Assembly (NCBI GenBank): GCA_013376735.1
Contig: VINJ01000001.1
Coordinates: 992,001 to 1,056,000 of the forward strand
Length of the DNA stretch: 64,000 nt
Direction: 5' to 3'
From: a bacterium Scap17
GTDB lineage: Bacteria > Pseudomonadota > Gammaproteobacteria > Pseudomonadales > Halomonadaceae
Part shown: positions 18,442-26,624 of the stretch, piece after piece
How positions within the stretch are numbered: the first letter of the stretch is position 1
Layout: the number at the start of each line of letters is the position of its first letter
Position numbers and translations under genes: made by a program
The notes under the pieces: model-generated
What the model was told of the DNA's origin: nothing
The model's database searches: none
The model's input: the letters and a program-made list of their open reading frames with translations, nothing else

Positions 18442-19833
18442 ATGGCAGTCTATAACTACGATGTCGTCGTGATCGGTACCGGCCCGGCAGGGGAAAGCGC
18501 GGCAGTCAACGCGGCCAAGCATGGCAAGCGTGTCGCCGTGATCGAGGCTCAGTCTTCCGTGGGCGGCAACTGTACCCACAAGGGCACCATCCCTTCCAAG
18601 GCGCTGCGCCACGCGGTCAAGCAGATCATCGAGTTCAACACCAATCGCATGTTCCGCGATATCGGCGAGCCGCGCTGGTTCTCCTTCCCCAAGGTGCTGG
18701 AGCGTTCACGCCGCACCATCGAGCAGCAGGTCGAGATGCGTACGCGCTTCTACGCCCGCAATCGCATCGATGTGTTCTTCGGTACCGCCCGCTTCAAGGA
18801 CGAGCACACCGTCGTGGTGCGCGATGCCCATGAAGGGGTCGAGGAGCTACATGCGGAGAAGGTCGTGATCGCCACCGGCTCACGTCCTTACCGCCCGGCG
18901 GACGTCAACTTCCGCCACCCGCGCATCTACTGCTCCGATACCATCCTGGGCCTGTCGCACACACCGCGCACGCTGATCATCTACGGCGCCGGTGTCATCG
19001 GCTCCGAATACGCCTCGATCTTCTCCGGCCTTGGCGTCAAGGTCGACCTGATCGATACGCGTGATCGTCTGCTGTCCTTCCTGGATAACGAGATTTCCGA
19101 CGCGTTGTCCTATCACCTGCGCAACAATGGCGTGCTGGTGCGTCACAACGAGGAATACGAGCGCATCGAGGGCGACGAGTCCGGCGTGGTCGTACACCTC
19201 AAGTCCGGCAAGAAGCTGCGTGCAGACGCCTTCCTGTGGGCCAACGGTCGTACCGGCAACACCGACAGCCTCGGTCTCGAGAATGTCGGTCTACAGGCCA
19301 ACGGCCGCGGTCAGCTGACCGTCGATGATCAGTACCGCACCGAGCTGGACCACGTCTATGCGGTGGGCGATGTGATCGGCTGGCCGAGCCTGGCATCTGC
19401 CGCCTACGATCAGGGCCGCTTCGCGTCGGCCAACCTGCTGGGGGAAGAGTTCAAGTTCGTCAATGAGGTGCCGACCGGCATCTACACCATCCCCGAGATC
19501 AGCTCGGTGGGGCGTGGCGAGTCCGAACTGACCGAGGCGCGCATTCCCTACGAAGTGGGGCAGGCGTTCTTCAAGGACACCGCTCGGGCCCAGATCACCG
19601 GCGATACCGTCGGCATGCTCAAGATCCTGTTCCATCGCGATACGCTGGAAATTCTCGGCATCCACTGCTTCGGTGACCAGGCCTCCGAGATCGTGCACAT
19701 CGGTCAGGCCATCATGCAGCAGAAGGGGGAGGCGAATACGCTCAAGTACTTCGTCAACACCACCTTCAACTACCCGACCATGGCGGAAGCCTACCGGGTC
19801 GCGGCCATGAACGGACTCAACCGTCTGTTCTGA
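18442..19833 (+). CDS. sthA: soluble pyridine nucleotide transhydrogenase
   Basis: FAD enzyme that interconverts NADPH + NAD+ and NADP+ + NADH in the cytosol. The 463-residue protein has the FAD motif [19 protein letters not shown] (12-30) and the NAD(P) motif [19 protein letters not shown]. At the site where disulfide reductases have two Cys, it reads [13 protein letters not shown]: Cys44 is kept but the second Cys is Thr, the SthA hallmark. AAGGAG lies ~13 bases upstream of the ATG. Its place after the NQR genes links it to NADH/NADPH balance, but it probably has its own transcript. Confidence 0.95.
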   Translation: MAVYNYDVVVIGTGPAGESAAVNAAKHGKRVAVIEAQSSVGGNCTHKGTIPSKALRHAVKQIIEFNTNRMFRDIGEPRWFSFPKVLERSRRTIEQQVEMRTRFYARNRIDVFFGTARFKDEHTVVVRDAHEGVEELHAEKVVIATGSRPYRPADVNFRHPRIYCSDTILGLSHTPRTLIIYGAGVIGSEYASIFSGLGVKVDLIDTRDRLLSFLDNEISDALSYHLRNNGVLVRHNEEYERIEGDESGVVVHLKSGKKLRADAFLWANGRTGNTDSLGLENVGLQANGRGQLTVDDQYRTELDHVYAVGDVIGWPSLASAAYDQGRFASANLLGEEFKFVNEVPTGIYTIPEISSVGRGESELTEARIPYEVGQAFFKDTARAQITGDTVGMLKILFHRDTLEILGIHCFGDQASEIVHIGQAIMQQKGEANTLKYFVNTTFNYPTMAEAYRVAAMNGLNRLF

Positions 19834-19869
19834 GCGGCGCGGGCCTCGTGCCCGCTGACTTGAAGGCAT

Positions 19870-19910
19870 ACCACAAGGCCCCGACATCATTGATGTCGGG
19901 GCCTTGTGGT
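19870..19910 (+). terminator. terminator after sthA
   Basis: A 20-bp perfect inverted repeat (ACCACAAGGCCCCGACATCA and its complement) with a single central base lies 37 bases after the sthA stop. The real loop would be larger. TGTCGGGC rather than a T-run follows. Confidence 0.7.
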
Positions 19911-19962
19911 TGTCGGGCTCCCAGCCGGGAAACCTTGTCGATGAACCTTGAGGAAATCACGC

Positions 19963-20295
19963 ATGCAGGATGATCCACGGCAACACGACACTCGCCAGTC
20001 GGGCACGCAGTCACGCGAGACACTGCAGGATGATCCAGCCTCGGACCTCACGCTGCGGCTTGGCCATGAGGAGCTGATCATCCACCGTCGCTATGAGCTG
20101 GCCAGCATCATCAATGAGCTGGTGCTGGGCCTGCTGTTCACGATCGGCAGCGTGTGCTTCTTCTGGGAAGAGTGGATGACGCTGGGCATCTGGCTGTTCG
20201 TGATCGGCTCGCTGCAGTTGACGCTCAAGCCGATGATTCGACTGGCGCGCCGTATTTACCTCAAGCGGATGCCCGAATCGGCGCTTGACCTCTAG
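19963..20295 (+). CDS. YrhK-like small membrane protein
   Basis: A 110-residue protein with a polar, Gln/Asp/Arg-rich N-terminus (~30 residues) and then a domain resembling the YrhK family: LGHEELIIHRRYELASIINELVLGLLF, followed by two hydrophobic hairpin helices (LVLGLLFTIGSVCFFW and TLGIWLFVIGSLQLTL) and a basic end. Function is unknown; a small inner-membrane protein is the only safe statement. The ATG at 19963 follows GAGGAAA with 7-8 bases spacing. It is convergent with the Tus-like gene. Confidence 0.75.
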   Translation: MQDDPRQHDTRQSGTQSRETLQDDPASDLTLRLGHEELIIHRRYELASIINELVLGLLFTIGSVCFFWEEWMTLGIWLFVIGSLQLTLKPMIRLARRIYLKRMPESALDL

Positions 20296-20308
20296 CAGGC
20301 GGCTTCAC

Positions 20309-20337
20309 GGCCGGTGTGTCTCTTCGGCTCACCGGCT
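20309..20337. terminator. possible weak terminator between convergent genes
   Basis: A 7-bp stem (GCCGGTG 20310-20316 with CACCGGC 20330-20336) with a 13-base pyrimidine-rich loop lies between the YrhK-like and Tus-like genes. No strong T-run is present. Confidence 0.4.
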
Positions 20338-20352
20338 CTCTTGCTCCAGGGA

Positions 20353-21222
20353 TCAGCGATAGCGATGCACGCGCAGACTCTTGAGGAAGGGCGTGTCCTC
20401 GATGCGCACGTCACCGCGGCGGGCGCGTGTGCGCTCGGTGGGCGGCGTCGGGCTTGGCTGATTGAGTGCAGGCAGACGCAGGTCATCATGCGGCAGGAAC
20501 AGCGGCAGGGAGACATTCAGCGCGCGGCGCGTACGTAGCTCGCCGTCTTCGCGCATCACCGGCTCACGATAGAACAGGTTGGCTCGCATCAGCGGTGCCT
20601 GGGGCTGGATGCGGGCCAGAATCTCATTCGATGGCAAGCCAGCGAGCAGCTTGAGCTGCAGGCGTACGTGCTCGGCCTCGGTATCCAGTTTCATCAGCAA
20701 GGTCTCACACTCCGCCACGCTGACGCGCTGGATCGAGCGCCCGGAGCTGTACCAGGCAAAGCGCACTCGCGCGACTGGCGCCTCTGCCACCGGCACCCGC
20801 CGCCAGCACTGCTTGAGATGCAGTCGCGCCAGTCCATCTCCTCTCAGGTGCTGATTCAGCCCCGGATGGCGGAAGGGCAGAATCGCCTTCAGTTCGGCCA
20901 GTTGGTCGGGATATTTCTCGCGCAGCTCGGCGAAGAGCTCCGCCAGTTGCTCCTTGGCCGCGTTGAGTGCCGCGACGCGCTCGATCACCGTCGGGCCTGC
21001 TGCGACCACGCCCAGGTAGGGGCGGGTGACTCGGCCGTCCTGGCCATCCTGATACCATACGTCCTGCAACGCCTGGCTGAGCCATTCGCTATCGGCACTG
21101 ACGCCATCCAGTCGCCAGAGTGGCGAATTCTCTTCTCTGACCGCGGTGATGACCTGATCGGCGGCGCTGATCTGCGTATCGAAGGCCGCTTCTATTCTGG
21201 CCATCAACTGGTATTCGGGCAT
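20353..21222 (-). CDS. tus: Tus-family replication terminus site-binding protein
   Basis: A 289-residue protein that aligns in pattern along its length with E. coli Tus (309). The N-terminus EYQLMARIEAAFDTQ parallels RYDLVDRLNTTFRQ. ARVRFAWYSSGRSIQRVSVAECETLLMKL (20353-side half) parallels the [25 protein letters not shown] strand-helix of Tus, read here from memory. LAGLPSNEILARI...MRANLFYRE parallels AALPQNAKLKI...IARVWYKGD. Tus binds Ter sites and blocks the replicative helicase from one side. Ter specificity cannot be inferred. A possible ribosome site TCAGGA precedes the ATG. The family is best known from enterics, so its presence here is notable. Confidence 0.78.
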   Translation of the reverse strand: MPEYQLMARIEAAFDTQISAADQVITAVREENSPLWRLDGVSADSEWLSQALQDVWYQDGQDGRVTRPYLGVVAAGPTVIERVAALNAAKEQLAELFAELREKYPDQLAELKAILPFRHPGLNQHLRGDGLARLHLKQCWRRVPVAEAPVARVRFAWYSSGRSIQRVSVAECETLLMKLDTEAEHVRLQLKLLAGLPSNEILARIQPQAPLMRANLFYREPVMREDGELRTRRALNVSLPLFLPHDDLRLPALNQPSPTPPTERTRARRGDVRIEDTPFLKSLRVHRYR

Positions 21223-21267
21223 GCTCTGCGTCCTGATTGCAGCAAGGGAGACGTGATTTTTTATCGC

Positions 21268-21303
21268 GTTATCTTGTTTAGCCTAGCGTGACCGGGATGG
21301 CAA
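21268..21303 (-). promoter_or_regulatory. putative promoter of the Tus-like gene with overlapping A/T element
   Basis: On the minus strand TTGCCA (21298-21303), a 17-base gap and TAAACA (21275-21280) form a promoter with a good -35 and a weak -10. The -10 lies inside the plus-strand sequence GTTATCTTGTTTAGC (21268-21282), whose TAT-TTGT core loosely resembles the first half of an E. coli Ter site. Autoregulation through such a site is known for E. coli tus/TerB; here it is only a suggestion. Confidence 0.3.
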
Positions 21304-21405
21304 GACAGACCATGGCGGCATGCGCGGACAGAAGAGGGGCTCCGAGAGGCTGAATCACCCGACGGGAGAGGCCGACGGCGCCGGCACCGACAGACGGAAA
21401 CAGAA

Positions 21406-21429
21406 GAGGGCGCCACGCTGGGCGCCCTC
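21406..21429 (-). terminator. terminator after aguB
   Basis: A 9-bp stem (GAGGGCGCC / GGCGCCCTC, loop ACGCTG) lies ~80 bases beyond the aguB stop; read on the minus strand it is followed by TTCTGTTTCC. Confidence 0.55.
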
Positions 21430-21506
21430 CTGTCTCTGCGGGGGGAGGCTGTATGATCTCGATAGGGTGCTGTTATCGGGCCGGCACCTGCAAAAGCCCG
21501 ATGGGC

Positions 21507-22427
21507 TCAGCGGTCGCGATAGCGCTCGGTGAGATCACCATAGGCATCGATGCGACGATCGCGCAGGTAAGGCCAGATGCGGCGCACGTCCTCGCCGCGC
21601 GCCAGGTCCACCTCGACCAGCAGCTCCTCGGGCTCGGTGCCGCCATGCGCCAGCAGCTCGCCCTGGGGGCCGCAGATGAAGCTGCCGCCCCAGAAGTGGA
21701 TGCCTTCGCTGGCAGGCGTCGGGTCCGCTTCATGACCGACCCGGTTGGCGACGATCACCGGCACGCCATTGGCGACGCCGTGGCTGCGCTGGATCAGGGT
21801 CCAGGCATCCTTCTGGCGTGTCTGCTCGGCTTCATCGTCGCGCGGGTCCCAGCCGATGGCGGTGGGGTAGAGCAGCATCTCGGCACCGGCCAGCGCCATC
21901 AGGCGTGCGCCTTCGGGATACCACTGGTCCCAGCAGACCTGAACGCCCAGACGCCCGACCGAGGTGTCGATGGGTTCGAAGCCGCGGCGCGGGGACTGTG
22001 CGCTGGGCGCGTCGCCCGGCGTGAAGTAGAACTTCTCGTAGAAGCCGGGATCATCCGGGATGTGCATCTTGCGGAAGGTGCCGACCAGGCCAGCGGCCTT
22101 GTCGAGCACCACGGCGGTATTGTGATACACGCCCGCCGCGCGGCGCTCGAAGATGGAGCCGACGATCACCAGGCCGAGTTCGGCGGCCAGCCCGGCCAGA
22201 CGCTGGGTGGTCGGGCCGTCGAGGGGCTCGGCGAGATCGAAGATCTCGGTGTCTTCGGTCTGGCAGAAGTAGTGGCTGGCATGCAGCTCCTGCAGCATCA
22301 CCAGCTCAGCGCCATCGGCGGCAAGGCGACGAATGGCGGCTTCGCTGGCCGCCAGGCTTGTGTCCTTGTCGGGCCAGCCCTGTTGCTGGACGACACCGAC
22401 CTTGAGTGTACGGCGGGAAGCAGTCAT
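21507..22427 (-). CDS. aguB: N-carbamoylputrescine amidase
   Basis: Nitrilase-superfamily enzyme that hydrolyses N-carbamoylputrescine to putrescine, CO2 and ammonia. The 306-residue protein shows the catalytic triad: Glu47 (MLQELHASHYF), Lys120 (FRKMHIPDDPGFYEKFYF) and Cys165 (GVQVCWDQWYPEGARL). The ATG at 22427 is chosen because AAGGAG lies 7 bases upstream inside the end of aguA; its first base overlaps the aguA stop (TGATG). With aguA it completes agmatine-to-putrescine conversion. Confidence 0.95.
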   Translation of the reverse strand: MTASRRTLKVGVVQQQGWPDKDTSLAASEAAIRRLAADGAELVMLQELHASHYFCQTEDTEIFDLAEPLDGPTTQRLAGLAAELGLVIVGSIFERRAAGVYHNTAVVLDKAAGLVGTFRKMHIPDDPGFYEKFYFTPGDAPSAQSPRRGFEPIDTSVGRLGVQVCWDQWYPEGARLMALAGAEMLLYPTAIGWDPRDDEAEQTRQKDAWTLIQRSHGVANGVPVIVANRVGHEADPTPASEGIHFWGGSFICGPQGELLAHGGTEPEELLVEVDLARGEDVRRIWPYLRDRRIDAYGDLTERYRDR

Positions 22428-23488
22428 CACAGTGCTCCTTGAGAGGTGTTCGAGGTGGCCAGCGTGCCCTTGGGCAGTTGCATGGTCATGCAGTGCAGGC
22501 TGCCATGCTGGCGAATCACGGCGCGGCAATCGACCGGAATGATGTCACGCTTGGGGAAGGCGCTGGCGAGGGCCTTGAGAGCGATCATGTCGTGACGATC
22601 GGCGTAGGTCGGCACCAGCACGGCCCCATTGATGATCAGGAAGTTGGCGTAGGTCGCCGGCAGACGATGGCCGTCGTCCGGATCGAAGCAGGCATCCGGC
22701 CACGGCAGCGGTATCAGGAAGTACGGGTCGCCATTGGCATCGCGCAGTGCTTCAAGTTCGGCTTCCATCGCCTTGAGTGCCGGATAGTGCGGATCGTCGC
22801 GATCATCGCAGCGGACATAGGCGATGGTGCGCGGGTCGCAGAAGCGCGCCAGGGTGTCGATATGGCTGTCGGTGTCATCGCCTTCCAGGTGACCATTGGC
22901 GAGCCACAGCACGCGTTCGACCCCGAAATCGGCCTTGAGTTGCGCCTCGACCTGGGTACGGCTCAGGCCGGCATTGCGGTTGTCGTTGAGCAGGCAGGCT
23001 TCGGTGGTCAGCAGGGTGCCCTGGCCGTCGCTCTCGATGCCGCCGCCTTCCAGAATGAAGTCGCGGCTTTCCATCGGGCTTGCGTAAGCCCCTTGAGCGG
23101 CCAGCGCTCGGGTCAGGGCGTTGTCGCGGGCGGCCTCGAACTTGCCGCCCCAGCCGGTGAAGGTGTAGTCGAGCAGCACCGGCTGGCGATCACGTTCGAC
23201 GGTGATGGGGCCGTGGTCGCGCGCCCAGGTGTCATCCAGCGGCGCCACGAAAAGATGCAGGCGCTCGGCGGGCACGCCGAAACCGGCGAAGCGCGCGGCG
23301 AGGCGCTCGCGGGTGGCGTCATCGCTGACGCTGATCAGCACGTGCTGATAGCGGCTGATGGCGATCACCATGGCCTCGCAGGTGGCTTCGATGCTCTCGA
23401 GCATCTCGCTCCAGTCACTGTGCGGGCTGGGCCAGCTGAGCTGGATGGCGTCCTGCGGGTGCCATTCGGCGAGCAGACGGGTGGCCAT
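22427..23488 (-). CDS. aguA: agmatine deiminase
   Basis: Guanidino-modifying enzyme that converts agmatine to N-carbamoylputrescine and ammonia. The 353-residue protein has WARDHGP, LEGGGIESDGQGTLLTTEACLLN, GHLEGDDTDSHIDTLARF (catalytic His/Asp) and QHGSLHCMTMQLPKG, where Cys333 is the nucleophile. Start 23488 (MATRLLAEWHPQ) has GGGAG six bases upstream; the ATG two codons earlier has no spacing from that site. It is transcribed first in a two-gene operon with aguB. Confidence 0.95.
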   Translation of the reverse strand: MATRLLAEWHPQDAIQLSWPSPHSDWSEMLESIEATCEAMVIAISRYQHVLISVSDDATRERLAARFAGFGVPAERLHLFVAPLDDTWARDHGPITVERDRQPVLLDYTFTGWGGKFEAARDNALTRALAAQGAYASPMESRDFILEGGGIESDGQGTLLTTEACLLNDNRNAGLSRTQVEAQLKADFGVERVLWLANGHLEGDDTDSHIDTLARFCDPRTIAYVRCDDRDDPHYPALKAMEAELEALRDANGDPYFLIPLPWPDACFDPDDGHRLPATYANFLIINGAVLVPTYADRHDMIALKALASAFPKRDIIPVDCRAVIRQHGSLHCMTMQLPKGTLATSNTSQGAL

Positions 23489-23554
23489 GGGCATCTCCCT
23501 GATGAAGAGGTAACGATAAAGGCGCAAGCCGCAATGCCGCGGACTCGGCGCGCG

Positions 23555-23563
23555 ATGATAGCA
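23555..23563 (-). promoter_or_regulatory. possible extended -10 promoter for aguAB
   Basis: Minus-strand TGC-TATCAT, about 65 bases upstream of the aguA start. The -35 position is not recognisable. Confidence 0.35.
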
Positions 23564-23738
23564 GAGCCATGCGCCGACGCTAGCCCTGTGGTGCCTGACG
23601 TGCACATGTCTTGCCATGATGGCGGTTCATGTTGGCCACAGACGAAGGCTGGCAAACTGCGTTCGAATATGGCTCCATGCGCCGAGCCTGCGGAATGCGT
23701 ATCATGGCCCGCGACCCTGACCCAAGGAATCGACTTCG

Positions 23739-24986
23739 ATGCTGCTGGATCGCCTACCCTTTCTGATCGGCCTGCGCTATACCCGCGCCAAGCGCCGTAA
23801 CCATTTCATTTCCTTCATTTCCTTGACCTCGATGCTGGGGCTGTCGCTGGGCGTCGCCGTGCTGATTCTGGTGCTGTCGGTGATGAACGGCTTCGACCAT
23901 GAGCTGCGAACCCGCGTGCTGGGCATGGTGCCGCATGTGCGCGTCGAGGCGCGTGACAGCGTCACCGACTGGGAGACGCTGGCCGGCAAGCTGCGCGAGA
24001 AGCCGCATGTCGTCGGTGCGGCGCCCTATATCGAGCAGCAGGGCATGTTCACCACCAACGGTCGCAACAAGGGTGCGTTGGTCACCGGTATCGATCCGTC
24101 CGCGGAGGATCAGGTCTCGATCATCAGCGAGCACATGGTGCAGGGCAGTCTGGCGGATCTCACGCCCGGCAGCTGGGGCATCGTGATGGGCGAGCTACTG
24201 GCGCGCAATCTGGGCGTCGGCGTGGGGGACAGCGTCACGCTCTTGGTGCCCGAGGCCTCCATCACGCCGGGAGGCATCTTCCCGCGCCTCAAGCGCTTCA
24301 CGGTGACCGGTATCTTCAAGGTCGGCGCGGACGTCGATGCCAGCCTTGCCTACACCGATATCTCGGACATGGCCAAGCTGGCACGCTTCAATGAGGGTGA
24401 CGTCCAGGGGGTGCGCCTGAAGCTCGATGACCTGTTCAGCGCCGATCAGGTCACGCGTGACATCGTCAGCCAGCTGGGGCCGCAGTATCGCGGCATGGAC
24501 TGGAAGCGCACCCACGGCAACCTGTTCGCCGCCATCCAGATGGAGAAGAACATGATCGGCCTGCTGCTGATGGTGATCGTCGCCGTCGCGGCCTTCAACA
24601 TCGTCTCGACGCTGGTGATGATGGTGACGGACAAGCACGCCGACATCGCCATTCTGCGTACTCTCGGGGCCAGGCCCGGTTCCATCATGGGCATCTTCAT
24701 CGTGCAGGGGCTGACCATCGGCGTGTTGGGCATCATCATCGGTGCCATCGCCGGGGTGGCGCTGGCGCTGAGCGTCTCCGACATCATCGCCTGGGTGCAG
24801 TCGACCTTCGGTATCCAGTTCCTGGACCCCAACGTCTACTTCATCAGCTATCTGCCATCGCGCCTCGAGATGAGCGACATGGGCATCATCATCGGCTCCG
24901 CGCTGGTGCTGAGCTTCCTGTCGACGCTGTATCCGGCCTGGCGCGCCTCGCGCATCCAGCCGGCGGAGGTGCTGCGCTATGAGTAA
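23739..24986 (+). CDS. lolC: lipoprotein-releasing ABC permease (LolC/LolE family)
   Basis: Inner-membrane permease that, with LolD, extracts outer-membrane lipoproteins and passes them to LolA. The 415-residue protein has one N-terminal helix after the family start (PFLIGLRYTRAKRRNHFISFISLTSMLG), a large periplasmic domain, and three C-terminal helices (LLLMVIVAVAAFNIVSTLVMMV; GIFIVQGLTIGVLGIIIGAIAGV; GIIIGSALVLSFLSTLYPAWRASRIQPAEVLRYE). It overlaps lolD by 8 bases. No second permease gene (lolE) follows lolD in this window, so this could be a homodimer-forming LolF-type protein, or lolE may lie elsewhere. Confidence 0.9.
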   Translation: MLLDRLPFLIGLRYTRAKRRNHFISFISLTSMLGLSLGVAVLILVLSVMNGFDHELRTRVLGMVPHVRVEARDSVTDWETLAGKLREKPHVVGAAPYIEQQGMFTTNGRNKGALVTGIDPSAEDQVSIISEHMVQGSLADLTPGSWGIVMGELLARNLGVGVGDSVTLLVPEASITPGGIFPRLKRFTVTGIFKVGADVDASLAYTDISDMAKLARFNEGDVQGVRLKLDDLFSADQVTRDIVSQLGPQYRGMDWKRTHGNLFAAIQMEKNMIGLLLMVIVAVAAFNIVSTLVMMVTDKHADIAILRTLGARPGSIMGIFIVQGLTIGVLGIIIGAIAGVALALSVSDIIAWVQSTFGIQFLDPNVYFISYLPSRLEMSDMGIIIGSALVLSFLSTLYPAWRASRIQPAEVLRYE

Positions 24987-25761
24987 TCCGTCGACATCGT
25001 CTGATGCATCCACCCGTTCCGCTGCTGGAGACACCGCCATGCCGACGCCGGCTTCTGACACTCACGCGCCGGATCAGGCCCACGGCAAGCCGATGCTGAT
25101 CTGTGAGCGCCTGAGCCGCAGTTACGATGAGGGCCCGCAAGAGGTGCAGGTGCTCGACGAGCTGGAACTGCGCGTGCATGCCGGTGAACGAGTCGCCGTG
25201 GTCGGCAGCTCCGGCTCCGGCAAGACTACGCTGCTCAATCTGCTCGGTGGGCTGGACCATCCCACCCAGGGCATCGTGAAGGTGGCCGGCCAGCGCCTGT
25301 CCGAACTCAGCGAGTCGGCGCTGGGCAGCTTCCGCAATCAGCACATCGGCTTCGTGTATCAGTTCCACCATCTGCTGGCGGAATTCAGTGCCGAAGAAAA
25401 CGTGGCGATGCCGTTGATCATCCGTGGCCACAAGCGTTCCGAGGCTGCCGTCAAGGCGCGCAAGCTGCTGGAGCGGGTCGGCATGGCGCCGCGCGCCGAT
25501 CACAAGCCGGGCGAGCTGTCCGGGGGTGAGCGCCAGCGCGTCGCCATCGCGCGTGCGCTGGTGACGGACCCGAGTCTGGTGCTGATGGATGAGCCGACCG
25601 GCAACCTGGATCAGACCACGGCGGCGCGTATTCTCGAGCTGATGGATGACATCGCGCGCGAAGCGCAGGCGGCCTTCATCATCGTGACCCACGACAACGG
25701 TCTGGCCGCGCACCAGCACCGTGTGCTGCGTCTGGACGGCGGCAAGCTGCACGAGGATTGA
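24979..25761 (+). CDS. lolD: lipoprotein-releasing ABC ATPase LolD
   Basis: ATPase that powers lipoprotein release by the Lol permease. It shows Walker A GSSGSGKTT, Q-loop FVYQFHHLLAEFSAEEN, signature LSGGERQR, Walker B LVLMDEPTGNLD and the switch His in VTHD. The 260-residue length includes a ~38-residue Ser/Thr/Asp-rich N-terminal extension before PMLICERLSRSY; an ATG at 25039 could be an alternative start. The 8-base overlap with the permease gene indicates coupled translation. Confidence 0.93.
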   Translation: MSNPSTSSDASTRSAAGDTAMPTPASDTHAPDQAHGKPMLICERLSRSYDEGPQEVQVLDELELRVHAGERVAVVGSSGSGKTTLLNLLGGLDHPTQGIVKVAGQRLSELSESALGSFRNQHIGFVYQFHHLLAEFSAEENVAMPLIIRGHKRSEAAVKARKLLERVGMAPRADHKPGELSGGERQRVAIARALVTDPSLVLMDEPTGNLDQTTAARILELMDDIAREAQAAFIIVTHDNGLAAHQHRVLRLDGGKLHED

Positions 25762-25799
25762 ATCGAGCCGCTGACTGATTCACGCTAGCCAGAAAGCCA

Positions 25800-25834
25800 A
25801 ACGCCCCGCCATCTCTCGATGGCGGGGCGTTTTT
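25800..25834. terminator. bidirectional terminator, lolD / DUF2062 gene
   Basis: A perfect 13-bp stem (AACGCCCCGCCAT / ATGGCGGGGCGTT) with loop CTCTCG and a following T-run lies between two convergent genes. Confidence 0.88.
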
Positions 25835-25856
25835 CATGCGTGTCTGTCGGCAGTGT

Positions 25857-26438
25857 TCAGAGCTTGTCCGTGTCCTGCTCAGCGTTCTGGCGTGATGATT
25901 GCTCCTTGCTGCAACGCCTGGCGGCCAGGCGCGCCTTGCGGCGGCTGCGCCAGTTGCGCACTACCTGATAGCGCCACAAGAGGCGGACAAGCATGTTGCC
26001 CAGCAGTGCCAGGACGACGGCGCTGACCAGCGAACCCAGCGCCAGAGCGGGCAGGATGTCTTCCAGCTGATTGGCGAACCAGGCCGCGGATACCTGCTCC
26101 GGCATCACGCGTGCGGGCGTGTCGAGCATCCAGGCGCCCACGCGGTAGGTCGCGTAGTAGACCACCGGCATGGTCAGCGGGTTGGTCACCCACACCAGAC
26201 CCACCGACAGCGCGAGGTTGCAGCGCAGTGCCCAGGCACCGAAGGCGGCCACCACCATCTGGAAGGGAATCGGCAGCAGCGCACAGAACAGCCCCACCAT
26301 GCAGGCATTGGCCACAGTGCGTCGCGACAACGCCCACAGTGCGGGATCGGCGATCAGGTGATGCATGAAGCGCAGCGACTTCTTGCGCTTGAGGGCATCC
26401 GGTTCCGGCATGAGCCGCTTGAGTAGACGACGAGGCAT
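25857..26438 (-). CDS. DUF2062 membrane protein
   Basis: A 193-residue inner-membrane protein with the DUF2062 pattern: MPRRLLKRLMPEPDALKRKKSLRF, then WALSRRTVANACMVGLFCALLPIPFQMVVAAF, the signature LVWVTNPLTMPVVYY, and a further helix (LALGSLVSAVVLALLGNMLVRLLW) before a basic tail. Function is unknown. The start at 26438 matches the conserved N-terminus; an ATG six codons earlier is possible. Pseudomonas has a similar gene at this place beside comEC. Confidence 0.85.
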   Translation of the reverse strand: MPRRLLKRLMPEPDALKRKKSLRFMHHLIADPALWALSRRTVANACMVGLFCALLPIPFQMVVAAFGAWALRCNLALSVGLVWVTNPLTMPVVYYATYRVGAWMLDTPARVMPEQVSAAWFANQLEDILPALALGSLVSAVVLALLGNMLVRLLWRYQVVRNWRSRRKARLAARRCSKEQSSRQNAEQDTDKL

Positions 26439-26624
26439 GACTTGGCCATTTGGCATTCAACGCCGGCCATTATCCATACATGGCTGCAGGACTGCCATGC
26501 TGACTGTGCAGTTATCCGGTTAGTGATCTGCAACCCGCGTGTCTCGATTCGGCACTGAGTACAGCAAAGCCCGCGCGATGCCTGACGGGCTGCGCCATGG
26601 GTGACCTTGCAAGAGGCCAGCAAC

